Shown here: positions 11,086 to 24,300 of the stretch, piece by piece
Numbering within the stretch: the stretch's first letter is position 1
Layout: each line of letters begins with the position of its first letter
Source of the DNA: Glebionis coronaria
Lineage: Eukaryota; Streptophyta; Magnoliopsida; Asterales; Asteraceae
Direction: 5' to 3'
Assembly (NCBI GenBank): GCA_025667525.1
Contig: CM046882.1
Coordinates: 218,844,592-218,908,591 of the forward strand
Length of the DNA stretch: 64,000 nucleotides
The notes under the pieces: model-generated
What the model saw: the letters and a program-made list of their open reading frames with translations, nothing else
The model's database searches: none
What the model was told of the DNA's origin: nothing
Program-made: the position numbers and the translations under genes

Positions 11086-14000
11086 GAGCGACGTCCTCGA
11101 CGCTCGGCCCCTCTTATACTCACATTCCATACTTCTAGAACAAAAGAGAACTCTTTTCCTTTAAGAAATCCTCATGCTTCCTTCGCGAATTCAGATCCAC
11201 TCCTAGGATTCTTGTATCCTCACAATATAATTCTAACTATGCTTCAATCTCTTAAGAACTCTTTACAGTTCTCTTTATGAAAAGCAACTTATCTTCAAGT
11301 TGAATTCTTTCCTTGTTGTTCCCAAAACAAATTTCATCCTTCATAACGACACCTTAAGCATAACTACGTTTCCCAATTTCAAACTCCATCGATTTCCTTC
11401 AATTGCCAACATAACTCTTCTTACAACTCCTTGTTACTAATAAACGATCCTTAACCTACACAAGCTTATCAATAGTTACCAACATCAGTTCTAGTTTATT
11501 CATTCAATTCCACCTATATTTCTACAATACACCGAAAACCTAACTTACGTCCATAACTCACGATCTTTACCCTTCACAATTTGAAGTTCTTTATGGACCT
11601 TCAAACAGTACAGCCTCATTACTAGCATGATAACCATTGTCGTATAAGAATTCTAACAATTCCTAAGTCAATCACACACGAACAAGTATATCGTCCAATG
11701 TTTGAATCGTCCTTTCACTCTGTCAATCAGTCTCTGTATAACATGCAGTATTCAACTCAACTTTCACCTTTACTCAAATCAGAACGTATCGATTACTTGA
11801 CTTGTGAGATTCCTTCATCACTAAGTCTCACTCTCTCAACTCAGGTATGTTAGGAGTGCTCAATATACCTGTCTCACTTGACTTTACAACAAAATCCTTT
11901 CCATAAGTTTGACAAAATGTTGAAACCACTTACCTTGACATTTTTCTCAAATCAGACCACTAACTTAAAAGTTCAATATACTTCTTGTCATCACCAAAAC
12001 TCAAATCCTAGAGGCTTTTTCCCTTTTCGTCCTGATAAGTGCATCAGCTACCACATTCGCCTTTCCCGGATGGTTGTGAATCTCGTAGTCATAATCACTC
12101 ACAGTCATAACCACTACATACTCAAGTACTCGAAATATATAACTGGTGATACTCTACTCATTTACTTTGTCTTCCTAAGAAATTAAATATGAAGCAAACT
12201 CTTATGATCCTTAATTACTACACACTTGATTCTATACAAGTATTATTTCCTACAATCTTCAAGCAAACACCACAACTATATAACCCTTACGAAACACATC
12301 ACAACAAACTATAGATCCTTCAGATCCTTCCAACAATGACAACATCAGTGCATAACACAACCTACCCTTCAGTGTTCAGAATGTAGCTTCCTCATTTGAT
12401 AAGGATCAGATCTAGAAATGTACAAATTTAGATGTATAAGTGGGACACACACATCCAATTGTTCTTAGTCAGCTTAAACAATGGTTCAACAATCAGTGAA
12501 AACCTTTCGATAAACCTCCGATTATACCCAGCTTAGACCAAGGAATTAATAGATTTTCGTCGGCGTCGTTGGTACCGACCAATCCTTACTCGTTTCAATC
12601 TTGGCAAGATCTTCACGAATACCTTTGTGTCAATCATCTTCCTTCGAAAACACAAATATTTCAACTAACATTCACACCTACGGAACTTTACATACAACTT
12701 CTCTTTTTCCAACCATCCCAAAATTATCCTCATATGCTACTTATGTTCCTCCTTTCCTTTTCAAATAAAATAGAATATCATCAATAGATACAATGACTAA
12801 CTCATTCTAGTATAACTTACACACATGATTCACCAATTTCATGAATACGGCAGACGCGTTCGTCAATTCCAAAAACATCACTTGAAACTTAAAGTACCCA
12901 CCTCAAGTACGAAACTATAGGAATATATTCTTCCCTAACTCTCAGTTGATGATAACTAGACCTCAAGGCGATCTTTGAGTACACATTGGATCCTTACAAT
13001 TGGTCAAATAACTCAATATGCCTAGGATTGACATCTTATTTGATAAGCTCACGATAGTCGATACACCTCCGAAACGATCCATCCTTCTTGACAAACAACA
13101 CCGACGATCACCATTGTAACAAAACTTAATCTAATACATCCCTTAATCATCTATCCTCGCAGTTGACCGGGTAACTCATTCTACTCTGACGGTGCCAAAT
13201 GATAAGGCATACGAATACTACTCAACGAAACGCATAAGCACTACACAATGAATCGTAGGAGCACTACACCTATCGCTTACAACGCTCAATCGACACGAAC
13301 TCCACTTCAAAAGACGGCAGCAACTCTGAAAAACTTCAGGAAAAACCTCAGATTACTCTCGAATCATTAACAGATCTCCCAACTTCTCCTCAACAACCCT
13401 ATCACTAATTACCTGAGCTAGAAATACATCACATCCCTCTTCCACCTACTTCCTCATTTTCAAACAAGACACACTTCCCAGAAGGATAGTTCACTCATCA
13501 CCTTTCACAGTCAACACTTAACTTCTTAGCATAATCTAAACCAGTAGCTATCAATTTATGGTGAAGATTGGTTCAATCTCAAGCATCAGCACTACGCACA
13601 ACTAACCAATTTATGCCAATAATCTATATCTAGGAATCCCAACTTTATGAGCATCAAGTTGATACTAAACACCTACTTTCCTAAATTCAAGGAACACACT
13701 CTTAGTATAGAACTAACACTAGCAACCTTTCCATCGGTTAACTCCATATCATAGGTAGTTATTAATCTTACTAATCTTTGTTGATAAAGCGATTTGATGT
13801 TTACATTTCTAAGACTTCTATCTAATCTAAAATCAAACGACACACGAACATAGATAGTGTCAAATAAGAACATACCATTTATAACGTTCAGACCTTAAGG
13901 GTTGTCAGCATCACTCAAAACATAAGCTGGAGCGGCAGCATTCCTATCTTGTCTATTTCCTTTCATAGGACAATTCCCTTGCTTGTGTCCTTTCTCACCA

Positions 14001-14269
14001 CAGCGAAAACATATCACAAATCTAGGTTTACTAATTCAAGTAATTACTCCTCTTGTCCTACAATTAGTAGCTTTATGACCAGGTTGTCCTAACTCTAGTT
14101 GTAAATGTGTAAAATTACCTACATGGTATAAAGTACAGCAAACACCCTTAGAATTTATCTTGTTGCTTCCAGACACAGTGGCAGCACGAATTCCCTTATT
14201 CATTCCATAGTTTAAATACTAGTTTCGGTTATGTCTCTATTTATTGTTGTTACGGTAATCCCCATGATT
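11086..14269 (-). pseudogene. Decayed Tekay pol region of element A
   Basis: Only islands of homology remain. A CCHC zinc knuckle is still readable near 13960-14005 (sense CFRCGEKGHKQGNC). Protease remnants include ELTDGKVAS near 13730. Reverse transcriptase remnants lie near 13000-13110. The RNase H end block, [20 protein letters not shown], lies near 12040-12105. Fewer than 1000 bp remain between that block and the 3' LTR, too little for integrase plus chromodomain, so that part seems largely deleted. Frequent stops and frameshifts rule out function. Confidence 0.75.
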
Positions 14270-15072
14270 CTAACCTTGATTCTGGTTGGACTGAGCAGAT
14301 TCCCACTTTCTCTTATTGCTTCCAGTAATGCTATCTTTCTTATCTTGCACTTTCATGTCCATTAAAGCATGCGCCATCTGAACAGCTTCATCGAAAGATT
14401 TAGGTTTTGAAGAAATAGTCTCACCCTTGATATTACTTGGCAATCCTTTAATGTACTGCTTCATTATCTTACCGTCATTCACAAAAGTATCAGCACGTAA
14501 CAAACACAACTCAGAAAACCTCCTAATATAAGTAGCAGTATCATCGTTTCTTAACACTAAGTGCCTCAATTCGTATTGTCCTAGTTCCTCCTCCGGGCAA
14601 AAACTAGCAGTCAATAGTCCTTTAGTCACGGACCATATCCTACCATTAGCCACAACCAATCCTAAAGTAGTCACTTGGTTATTCCATCATCTTAGTGTAC
14701 CATCCTGAAATGTAGCAGCAGCAATTTCACCTTATTAGTTTCTGAACACCCACTAATCTCAAAAGTACTCTCTTCCTTATCAGTCCATCTTTGTAATTCT
14801 AATGCACCACCAGTACCACAAATCTGAGTAGGTCCGCACTTCTTAAAACAAGAATACATACATTCTCTTGAAATTTGCAGAACAACAACAACACTACCAT
14901 CTGGATCAGCAGCATCATCATTATTCTCAGCAGCATCAACTTCAGCACCATTATCTCCAGCACAACTAACTCCGGCATCTTGATTCCCTGCAGCACAATC
15001 AGCTTCAAGTGCTTTGGCAATAGCTCGTTCGATCATAGTGTTCACAGTAGCAGTTGTTAGCTTTGGTGACAT
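14270..15072 (-). pseudogene. Tekay-type gag of element A, broken
   Basis: Two minus-strand frames (14692-15072 and 14270-14674) together resemble chromovirus Gag, which forms the particle around the RNA. The first has the N-terminal MSPKLTTATVNTMIERAI region and an Ala/Asp-rich low-complexity stretch. The second has the capsid C-terminal part, including DDTATYIRRFSELCLL, IKGLPSNIKGE and SFDEAVQMAHALMD. They are separated by a disrupted stretch around 14675-14691. The usual capsid segment ending ALTWWN is missing or garbled. The zinc knuckle follows at about 13960-14005 in the decayed pol region. Confidence 0.82.
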
Positions 15073-16335
15073 ATTTCAAGAAACTTAGTCACGTGGTGAT
15101 CCACTAATGACAGAAATGTGATTCCTCTACTCCTTCTTCTATCATCACAGAAGAAAGAAACATGATAAGTATACACATCAAGATAAAAGAAGGATTTCTT
15201 TATCATGACATCTCATGGATACTACATGCACGAACAACACAAACTACAATGGTTCATCAACCAAAACTCAAAAGAGTTAATAAGGCACATCATAGATCAT
15301 GAGGGTAATTTAGATTGTGTTGAGGATTCAACAAGACAGTGGCAATGTCTGTCACTACAATAATTTACCGAACAAACTTAAAAGATAATAAGTTCCATCA
15401 CAATGCTACGACACAAGGTTTAAATAAGTTCGATCACAAAAAGAAAATAAGATACAAATAAATCCATCACTTAGTTAGTTCCTTAGACACCATTTCCTTA
15501 TCCTCCTTATCAATTCTGTCAGCTTCATCACACTCGTCTATTTCCCTTTCGGACCTCAAAGTCAAATCATGGTATGATGGCAGTTCACTCTCAAAATTCA
15601 AATACTCACTCATACACGGCAGATTAATCACAAGGCAAATCTCATTACATTTTCAACATTCCTAAACTTTCAAGCTTGACTCAGAATTGTTCTCACATGA
15701 GACTCCCACTCACTCATTCTTTCAAACCTTACCTACCTCTCTTAAAACCTTTCAATTCAAGCACACAAGTTTATCACAATCGAGCTAAGACTCGCAATAT
15801 CATCCATCTTCCAAGTCCTAACAAACTCAAATCTCCACATACTAAATACAATCTTTGAAACAAATTTTCATTCACATCAACCTTCTAATCACACCAGTTT
15901 CAACCATATACCTCTCATACATCAACCGATCAAACTTTCTCATACCCGATATAAGTCGCAAGAAATCAGTTGTAAAATCGTTCAACATCTGGTCTACTGT
16001 CCTAGACCTTCGGCACTATATAAGGTCATTATTTAAAAATATATACATATGCATTACATAAAGTAAATTACGATAACAAGTACTCAACGTACTTTCAACA
16101 ACATCAATACATCATCAATACATCATCATAGTATTTACTTAATAAATCTCTAAAAATCATTTCAGTTTTAAGGGATACATCTAACCATAAAACAATACAA
16201 AACAAATAATCTTACCGGAGCCTTGCAGAGAAGTTGCGTGCTTTTGTAAAATATTTTCGACACCAAAGTTATAGTTTAGGACATTTTTCAAAAATCGACC
16301 TAATTCGCTATAACTAAAAGCTCAAATTACCAATC
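15073..16335 (-). other. 5' leader of element A with degraded primer-binding site
   Basis: About 1.26 kb of gene-free sequence separates gag from the 5' LTR. Directly beside the LTR, 16319-16335 reads on the sense strand GATTGGTAATTTGAGCT. This is a decayed form of the TTGGTATCA..GAGCTC primer site seen intact in element B and matches the initiator Met tRNA type. I see nothing else in the leader. Confidence 0.7.
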
Positions 16336-16733
16336 TTTAACACCCCCAAATTACATTGCTCAGCGGAAATACACATTTGGGTGTTAAACTCAAACTTCTT
16401 TACACAAAACACTTTAAATGATCTTAAAATGGTACATTTGAAATATAAAAGGATATAATTTAACCATTGTCTAAAACCTTCGATCCCAAGTAAAATAATT
16501 TTAGAAATATCAGAGTAACATTTAGGTCCCCCAAATATCTCAACCAATCAACAAACATTTTTACCAAAATACATGACCATACATTATTAATTTTTGATAA
16601 AAGGGAAAGAAATCAGTTTTAGAACCAATCACCACAAAAGCAAGCCACAATCCTTCTCCAGTAAGCTTCACCATCAATCAACTTCAATCACCTGAATACA
16701 TGCTTAAAATCATCAACACAACGGTTGAGCGAG
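16336..16733 (-). repeat. 5' LTR of element A, first segment
   Basis: The sequence matches 8467 onward for about 400 bp, then breaks at GCGAG, where element B is inserted. The LTR resumes at 57770. Confidence 0.88.
16729..16733. repeat. Left target-site duplication of element B (GCGAG)
   Basis: GCGAG flanks B here and at 57765-57769. The unbroken LTR of A at about 8860 contains this site once, as GAGCGAGTCTATAGG. Confidence 0.9.
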
Positions 16734-16952
16734 TATAACACTCGTAAATCAGATCACATTAGCGGAAGGGTACTTGAGTGTTACTTACATGATACAATCA
16801 CAGAATTATAGAAAACGGCTCAAAACGAGTCGTTTTAATAAAACATCCATTCATTTCATTCAAAAGATAATAATCCATACAGGGTCACAGATAATTTTAA
16901 AATATTTACAGTAAACATCAAAAGACAAACGTTGTTTCGAATGGATATATTT
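16734..16952 (-). repeat. Partial outer LTR of element B (LTR-a)
   Basis: It begins TATAACACTCG, corresponding to TGTAACACTCT at 17201 with a changed second base. It follows the LTR for about 219 bp. After GGATATATTTTA it switches to internal leader sequence (CGTATTAGTATT), which in the intact unit lies near 35300. Confidence 0.85.
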
Positions 16953-17200
16953 TACGTATTAGTATTATATAATTAAATAATTAACATTTATAATTAAATA
17001 AATGTAATCCATGCTTTAAGCATAAATAATAATTAATTATTTACAACATATATATACTATCTCGTATATATATAATTTTCTCATTCTTGTCCATTGGCAG
17101 CTCGGAGGTTTCGCTTGCAATTGTTATAGTCAAAAGATTTCAAAATTTTATTTTTGGAACATCTTTTCGTTCTCTATAACTTGAGCTCTTGATACCAATC
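16953..17200 (-). other. Remnant leader and primer-binding site between LTR-a and LTR-b of element B
   Basis: These 248 bp match 35300-35551, the leader between gag and the 5' LTR of B. They end beside LTR-b with sense GATTGGTATCAAGAGCTC (17183-17200), a primer site of the initiator Met tRNA type. This is all that remains of a second internal region. Confidence 0.85.
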
Positions 17201-17877
17201 TGTAACACTCTCAAATCAGGTAACATTAGCGGAAGGGTACTTGAGTGTTACTTACATGATACAATCACACAATTATAGAAGATGGCTCAAAACGAGTCGT
17301 TTTAATAAAACATCCATTCATTCATTAAAAAGATAATAATCCATACAGGGTCCGAGATAATATTAAAATATTTATGGTACACATCAACAGATAAAAGTTG
17401 TTTTGAATGGATATATTTTAAAAAAGCGGGCCAAAGTCACAAAAATTAAGCAAGCTTCATGAAACCACCTTCTTTGAGTACCTTCTTTATGGACCTGAGA
17501 TAAAACATGCTATAAAATCAACAAAAATTGTTGAGTGAATCCATAGAGTTTAAAATAAGTAAATCGAACACAAGTATCTAGATAAACCTTCATCGGTAAC
17601 AATCATGTTGATCAGGACGTAATTATTGTGTTATTTCATAAGCCTTGTGACATTGAATGTTAACATATATATATTTCAGCCCACAAACACACCTAGCCAA
17701 GTGCGTATATTTCTCTTATACTAATGCATCCGGTGTGCTCCACTACACATGTGCTTCACTACACATTGTGATAGCTAATCGCATCGGACTGGGCGTCACC
17801 CCGATAGATCTATCCATAGTATTAGCGTTCACTCGCACCAAGTAATTAACAATTCACGATAAGTGGGTCTTAGAGGC
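17201..17877 (-). repeat. Middle LTR of element B (LTR-b), first segment
   Basis: It starts TGTAACACTCTC and matches 35552 onward. Element C interrupts it after GAGGC (17873-17877), and it resumes at 28769. Confidence 0.9.
17873..17877. repeat. Left target-site duplication of element C (GAGGC)
   Basis: GAGGC precedes TGATAC here and follows CTATCA at 28764-28768. The uninterrupted LTR-c at about 36222 reads CTTAGAGGCTATAAGC, confirming the original site. Confidence 0.95.
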
Positions 17878-18190
17878 TGATACAATGATTTTGTATGGGT
17901 TCAGATTAAATCTCGGTATCCTCTCGAATTGATCTAGGCCTTAAGTGGAATGATTGTTCTTGGTTACCAAATAAAGAGGTTTGGTTTTCTATTCTAATAA
18001 TAAATGGAAATGAAAGTTTAAATCAAAGGCAATTACTTCAATTAAGATTAACAAAAACTTGGCTGAAAATTTAAAGTTCAAAATAGAATCAAATTAAAAT
18101 TAAAGTTAACAAATAAACTGAGAAATATGAGTAGAGAAACAGTAAATTAATCAACAGTAAAACAATAGCATTTAAATACTCAAAAATAAT

Positions 18191-18531
18191 TGATTCGGAA
18201 CTAACTGATTCGGAAGACACTATTCACTCATTCGGAACATACTCATCCGGAACATACTCATCCGGAACATTCCGAATGAATGTTCATTCGGAACTTCTCC
18301 TTGATTCGGAAGTCTGAGCTGATTCGGAACTTTTGTCTCGTCCGGAAGTCACTGGTTCGGAAGTTTTAAACTTCCGAATGAAAGGCTTGGTTCGGAACTT
18401 TATGACTGATCCGGAACTTTCCGGATGAAAGCTTGATTCGGAAGTTCTCTCTTGATTCGGAACTTTAGTGCTTGGTTCGGAAGTTTCCGAATGAAGGGTT
18501 CATTCGGAACTTTTTGTCTTGATTCGGAAGA
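18191..18531. repeat. Array of 21 TTCGGAA-like motifs in the 3' LTR of C
   Basis: Within about 340 bp I count 17 copies of TTCGGAA or TCCGGAA on the plus strand and four reverse-complement copies (TTCCGAA or TTCCGGA), spaced 10-30 bp. Many are extended to GATTCGGAA or CATTCGGAA. The sequence between them is not conserved, so this is a motif cluster rather than a simple tandem repeat. It lies in the transcribed leader part of the LTR. Confidence 0.9.
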
Positions 18532-18960
18532 TCAGAAACCCAGTTACAGAAACTGTATAGCGAAGAACACGGGACACGAATTTTAACCAAAATCAACTCC
18601 AATACTTAAAAAGATTTTACCAAATTAAACATAAATCATTTAAACAATATAATCAACAAATCCCACTAACGAAAACACAAATCCAAACAACTTTTGAAGA
18701 TCAAATCAAGAAAAATAAAACTTAAGAACTTGAAGATAAAAATGGAGATGAACAAGATGAAATGAAAGATTAAACAAGAACTTTGAATTGGATGATTAAT
18801 GTTTTGACAAGATGAAACAAGGATTAAAATTACAAGATCAAAGAACTAATAATAAAAATCACCAATCACCCTAGTGGTGATGGTGTTCTACGAACCAGGA
18901 GAAAGAAAAAGAAGAAGAAAGAAAAACTTGCTAGCCCCAAAAATGTGTGTGGGATGGCCT

Positions 18961-18967
18961 ATTTATA
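18961..18967 (-). promoter_or_regulatory. TATA box in the 3' LTR of C
   Basis: The sense strand reads CCTATAAATAGGCC. The matching box in the 5' LTR, which would drive the element, is at 28312-28318. Confidence 0.7.
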
Positions 18968-19412
18968 GGTGTTTCCTTTGGTTGGTGAGTGGGCTTTCTC
19001 CCGTTCTTCGTGTCTTTTCGTCTTTTCAGAAAAGTTTCCGTTTTCGATTCTGATTCGGGATTTGTTGTCGATTAAATTCAACTCGTCTTTTAATTTCTTC
19101 GTTTAATAGACTTGAGTTTCTTCGACTTATATAAATCTTCCATCTTTGGTCCTTTTCTTCGATAAATCTTCGAATAGGCCCAGCGACTTCAAATCTTTTG
19201 CATCTCTTGGACAATAGACTTTATCTTGAGTCTTTTTCTTCAGTAAAACCCGTGCAATCCCATGTTTTCTTCAATATTTATCCGGTTGGCTCTGAAAACA
19301 CAATAAACACAAAAACCACGCATAATTCCAAACAAATGATATTAAATACGTGTTTTGGTCTCGTTTTAGCCCGAATTAAGTGGTAAAAGGATGGGTGTTT
19401 ACACACCTATCA

Positions 19413-19452
19413 AATCCCCTACACTTAACCATTGCCATGCCCTCATGCAATG
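19413..19452 (-). other. Polypurine tract and adjacent hairpin of element C
   Basis: The sense strand reads TTAAGTGTAGGGGATT directly before the 3' LTR start TGATAG. Just upstream in sense, plus 19430-19452 forms a hairpin: CATTG with CAATG and CATG with CATG, one bulged C, and loop CCCT. Elements D, E and F have a hairpin in the same place with different but still pairing bases. Confidence 0.8.
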
Positions 19453-21348
19453 CTTAGTGATAAAGCAAGCTTATACTTTTCTCATAATTAATCAACCTTG
19501 GCCTTATTTAAAATTCTACTAAACAAAAATTAAAGAAATAAAACTTCAAAGGTAACAAAAGGATAGAAAAACCATTTTCACTTGAAAATAGCTACATGGA
19601 AATAACTTGTAGAGAAATCGATGACTTACATTAGGGCTTTGGTGCTGCGAAGATTTATCACCCTCAAGTTTCACGTTCCCCAAACTAAGCTTAAAAACGA
19701 GATCATTGTTATTATAAGTTAGCAATTCAAACACTTACACACATGGCTTAATTAAATGCTTAAACTCCCTTATTCCTAGGTGTATCTCTTATATTTTATT
19801 TTTGTCTTAGAATGATCATGAAGATGCATTTTTGGACTTATTTCGATAGTTTATTAGGGCCGAAAGCAAAGTAGGACGATTTGATCAATAGTTAGCTAAA
19901 GGACAAAATCTCTTAAAACTGCTTCTCGGGATATCAAAAAGTTCATATCTTGGCATAACTTGGTTCACGATTTGAGACCTTTCTCGGGCCGATATTTGGC
20001 ATGTACTTCATACTTCATATCTTCGAGAGACGTTCTTGAGATAATGGTCTTCTCATCATAATAGAGTTTCTGCACTTGGAGACTTTTGAGGGGTACTCCA
20101 ACTTTGTTGACCACGACTTCATGATTATTTCTTCAATCTCTAATTGGGATTTTGAGATACAACGATCCGCCTCCTTTTCGGACTTGGATCTATTTATCCT
20201 CATACCTTGTTAGGGTCTTTTCGGATAGACTTCTCCATGATCTTTATGGGAGTTAATTGCTTTTCGTCGTGAGTCTTGATCCTTCATATTGACTTTAGGA
20301 ATAATGCTTTTCACATCACTTTTGGATCTTCAGCAATAAAATTGAATCCTCATGCCTTATTAGGGCCTTTTCGGACTCGCCAATCTTCGCGCCCCGCTTC
20401 ATAAGTTATGCCTTGGCTATGAACTCTTATCATTACCGAGCAACTTTTAAACGATCTTGGGCTAGAAGCTAAGTAACTTTTCAAATCGTAAGACCTTACT
20501 TATTGCAGATAAATTATTAGCAAGTGATGGGAGAATAGGCAAATAATTACACCAAGTGAGCTTGTGCAAGAATACCGACTTATAATTGACTCTATCATTT
20601 CTCGTCCTCCACAATTTAAAATCTCAAGTAATGAGACTCGTGGACACTTAGCCTAATAAACCAATTAAGGTCCATATGGTTAAGGATACTAGCTAGAATA
20701 AACTTGGATAAGTCTATTCGGGTTGAGTCAAAATAAACGCAACGGGCCTAATATGTCAAAAACTTCTAAACTAGCTACACCACTTTATTAATATTTTTGA
20801 CTTTATTGCGGGATATATACATATGAAAGCAACGATAAAAATTTAAAAATTACGACTAAATGGCCAGAGTTAATAAAAAATTTGAAAAATGTTGAAAAAT
20901 AGGATTTTCCGGTTAATTGAAGGCATTTTCATGGAAAAGTCCACTTAAAACTTCGATAGAAGTCCCCCCTACACTTAAGATAAACATTGTCCTCAATGTT
21001 TAAGCATGTGGGAGAAGTCCCCCCTACACTTATGACATTGTGCACGTTGGTTAACTCAAGTTAAGGAAGAGACGACTAACGTGATCAATTTCAAATGTGA
21101 GTATGAAGAAAATTGGATCACGATAGTTGAGAGATAGAACCGGATTTCGGATAAACACGGGAGCACGGTTCTTCAAAGATTCCAAGAGTGCACTTATCCC
21201 TGTAATCACATCACCACACAAAGGCAAACACATATAGAAGTCCCCCTTACACTTAGGGGATTAAAACATACAAGGATAGATACTCGGGCTGCCTCCCGAG
21301 GAGCGCTTGTTTTTGATAACCGAGTCACGAGCATGACTCGACCCAAAG
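19453..21348 (-). other. Non-coding 3' region of element C
   Basis: About 1.9 kb between the gag-pol stop and the PPT has no supported frame. In older Athila elements this is where an env-like gene sits; none is recognisable. It contains three extra PPT-like tracts (20964-20977, 21019-21032, 21242-21255) and a second hairpin (20982-21001). Confidence 0.75.
20964..21001 (-). other. Second polypurine-like tract with perfect hairpin in element C
   Basis: Plus CCCCCCTACACTTA (sense TAAGTGTAGGGGGG) is followed by AAACATTG and CAATGTTT, which pair perfectly over 8 bp with a TCCT loop. The order and spacing match the 3' PPT module. It lies 1.55 kb from the 3' LTR. Equivalent modules lie 1.61 kb from the LTR in D and 1.58 kb in E. 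Confidence 0.75.
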
Positions 21349-24300
21349 TTAGTTCATGGGGAACGTGGTGAGGGAAGGAATCACCTCCTTAGAGGTGTCC
21401 TCACCAAAGTACAACTTTACTCGTTGGCCATTCACCTTAAAATTTGGTCCATTAGGTTGAGCGAGCTCGAGAGTACCATATGGAAAAATTTGGGCAATGG
21501 TGAATGGGCCGGACCAACGAGATTTGAGCTTGCCCGAAAAGATTTTCAACCGAGAGTTAAAAAGTAAGACTTTGTCTCCAACATGGAACTCTCGGTTTTT
21601 AATCTTGGAGTCGTGAATGAGCTTAGTTCTTTCCTTATAGATCAAAGAATTTTCATAAGCCTCATTACGGAGTTCATTCAGCTCATTGAGTTGGATTTTG
21701 CGTAGGTCACCGGCTTTGTTAATATCAAAATTGGCCCACTTCAAGGCCCAATAAGCCTTGTGCTCCAACTCAATGGGGAGGTGGCACGCTTTCCCGTACA
21801 CAAGACGATAAGGCGTACAGCCGATCGGGGTCTTGTAAGCAGTACGGAAAGCCCACAAAGCATCATCGAGTTTATCAGCCCATGAGGCACGATGCTCTCC
21901 CACGGTCCTTTCAAGAATTCGCTTCAGCCCTCGGTTGGATATTTCAGCCTGGCCATTAGTTTGTGGGTGGTAGGCTGTGGAAAGACGATGATTTACACCG
22001 TACTTAGCCATGACTCTAGCAAATTGGTCATTGCAGAAATGAGTCCCACGATCACTAATAATGGCGCGAGGCACACCGAAGCGAGCGAATAGAGCCTTCA
22101 AAAAGTTACAAACCACCCTTGCGTCATTAGTAGGCAAAGCTTTGGCTTCAACCCACTTCGAAACGTAGTCAACGGCTACAAGGATGTATTTGTTTCCTTT
22201 AGACGAAGGGAATGGCCCCATAAAGTCGATACCCCAAACATCAAAAATTTCACACTCTTGAATGAAAGTCTGAGGCATCTCGTCTTTATGTGTGATTTTG
22301 CCTTGCTTTTGGCAAACATCACATCGCTTGACCATATCGTGAGCGTCACGATATATGGAGGGCCAATAAAATCCCGAATCAAACACTTTCTTAGCAGTGT
22401 AGTTGGGACCAAAGTGACCACCGGTGGGTCCTTTGTGGCAAGCATGAAGGATTTCATTCGCTGCCGGTCCATCAACACATCGGCGAATTATCAAATCAGC
22501 ACATTGTTTGAATAGGTAAGGGTCGTCCCAAAAGTAAGTCTTGATGTCGGTAAAGAACTTCTTTTTTTGCTGGGACGTCAACCCTTCCTTGAGAATTCCA
22601 CCCGCCAAGTAGTTTGCAAAGTCCGCAAACCACGGGGTTTCATTCGGCTTCGAGTTTATAGACATTAAGGTCTCCAAGGGAAAAGAATCATTGATTTCTT
22701 TGGTCGGATGATCCCCTTGGTATGGATCCTCAAGTCTACTAAGATGGTCCGCGGCTAGGTTTTCTACTCCTTTTTTATCGCGGATGTCGATTTTAAATTC
22801 CTGGAGCAGCAAAACCCAGCGAAGAAGTCTTGGTTTGGAATCTTGCTTTGTCAACAAGTACTTCAACGCGGAATGATCGGTGTACACAATGGTGGTGGAA
22901 AGGACAAGATAGGGGCGGAATTTTTCAAAAGCATAGACAACAGCTAAAAGCTCCTTTTCGGTTGTCGTATAATGCAATTGTGCCCCTGTCATTGTCTTGC
23001 TAGCGTAATGGATTGGTTGGAAATGTTTATTCACTCTTTGTCCAAGAACCGCTCCAATAGCAAAATCGCTAGCATCGCACATCAACTCAAAGGGCAGCTC
23101 CCAATTAGGGGTAACCAAGACGGGTGCCTTAGTTAGCTTATCCTTAAGTGAGTTAAAGGCTTCAAGGCACTCTTTGGAGAAGATAAATGGAGTATCTTTT
23201 TCCAAGAGGTGGGTCATCGGGCGAGCGATTTGAGAAAAGTCTTTAATGAATCGACGATAGAAGCCCGCATGACCCAAGAAACTTCGCACACCCTTCACAG
23301 TGGAAGGTGGAGGCAACTTTGCTATAACATCAACTTTAGCACGGTCTACTTCAAGACCGGCTTTCGAAATCTTATGTCCAAGCACGACGCCTTCTTTTAC
23401 CATGAAATGGCATTTTTCCCAATTTAGAACAAGGCGAGTGTCTTCGCACCGCTTTAGCATACGTTCTAAATTGGCAAGGCAAGCAGAGAAGGAATCCCCG
23501 AAGACCGAGAAATCATCCATGAAGACTTCCATGGTTTGTTCAACCATGTCATGGAAGATAGCTAACATACACCTTTGGAAAGTCCCGGGCGCATTACATA
23601 AGCCAAAAGGCATTCTTTTGTAAGCGAAAGTGCCATAGGGACAAGTGAATGTAGTCTTCTCCTGATCTTGGGGATCGATGGGTATTTGAAAATAACCCGA
23701 GAAACCATCCAAAAAGCAGTAATATTCATTACCGGCTAATCGTTCAAGCATTTGGTCCATGAAAGGTAGAGGGAAATGATCCTTTCTCGTGGCATCATTG
23801 AGTTTGCGATAGTCTATACAAACTCTCCACCCAGTAACGAGACGAGTGGGAATCAACTCGTTGTGTTCATTGGGAACAACGGTTATTCCGCCCTTCTTGG
23901 GCACACAATGGATTGGACTAACCCACGGTGAATCCGAAATAGGGTAAATCATACCCGCATCAAGAAGTTTGATAACCTCTGTTTTGATGACTTCATGTAT
24001 TTTTGGATTCACCCTTCGTTGGCTTTGAATAGTGGGCTTGAAGTCGTCCTCCATGAGAATTTTGTGTGTGCAGAAGTGAGGATCAATTCCACGAATATCG
24101 GAGATTTTCCACGCAATAGCCTTCTTATGATCCTTCAACACAGCAACGAGACGAGTCTTCTCTTCATCTTTCAAATCCTTCGCAATAATGACGGGCGATT
24201 TCTTGTTGTCGTCCAGGAACACATACTCGAGATGAGGCGGCAACTCCTTAAGTTCCAAATCCGGAGGATTTTCGACGGGAGGCGTTTTCAAAGTCGTGGC

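Larger units (their letters stand above)
17878..19412 (-). repeat. 3' LTR of element C
   Basis: It starts TGATACAATG and ends ACACCTATCA, with TGATA/TATCA inverted ends, and equals 27229-28763 in length. The sense-strand U3 is short (about 450 bp up to the TATA box at 18961-18967). The remaining kilobase is transcribed R/U5 and contains the TTCGGAA array. Open frames of about 62 codons, repeated in both LTRs, are not genes. Confidence 0.95.

Noticed and set aside
18191..18531. CRISPR-like or tandem satellite array
   Set aside because: The repeat unit is only 7-9 bp, occurs in both orientations and has irregular spacers; the context is a plant LTR.
21051..21233. Env-like protein downstream of pol in C
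   Set aside because: A 60-codon frame with no hydrophobic signature or match to the FDPG tails.
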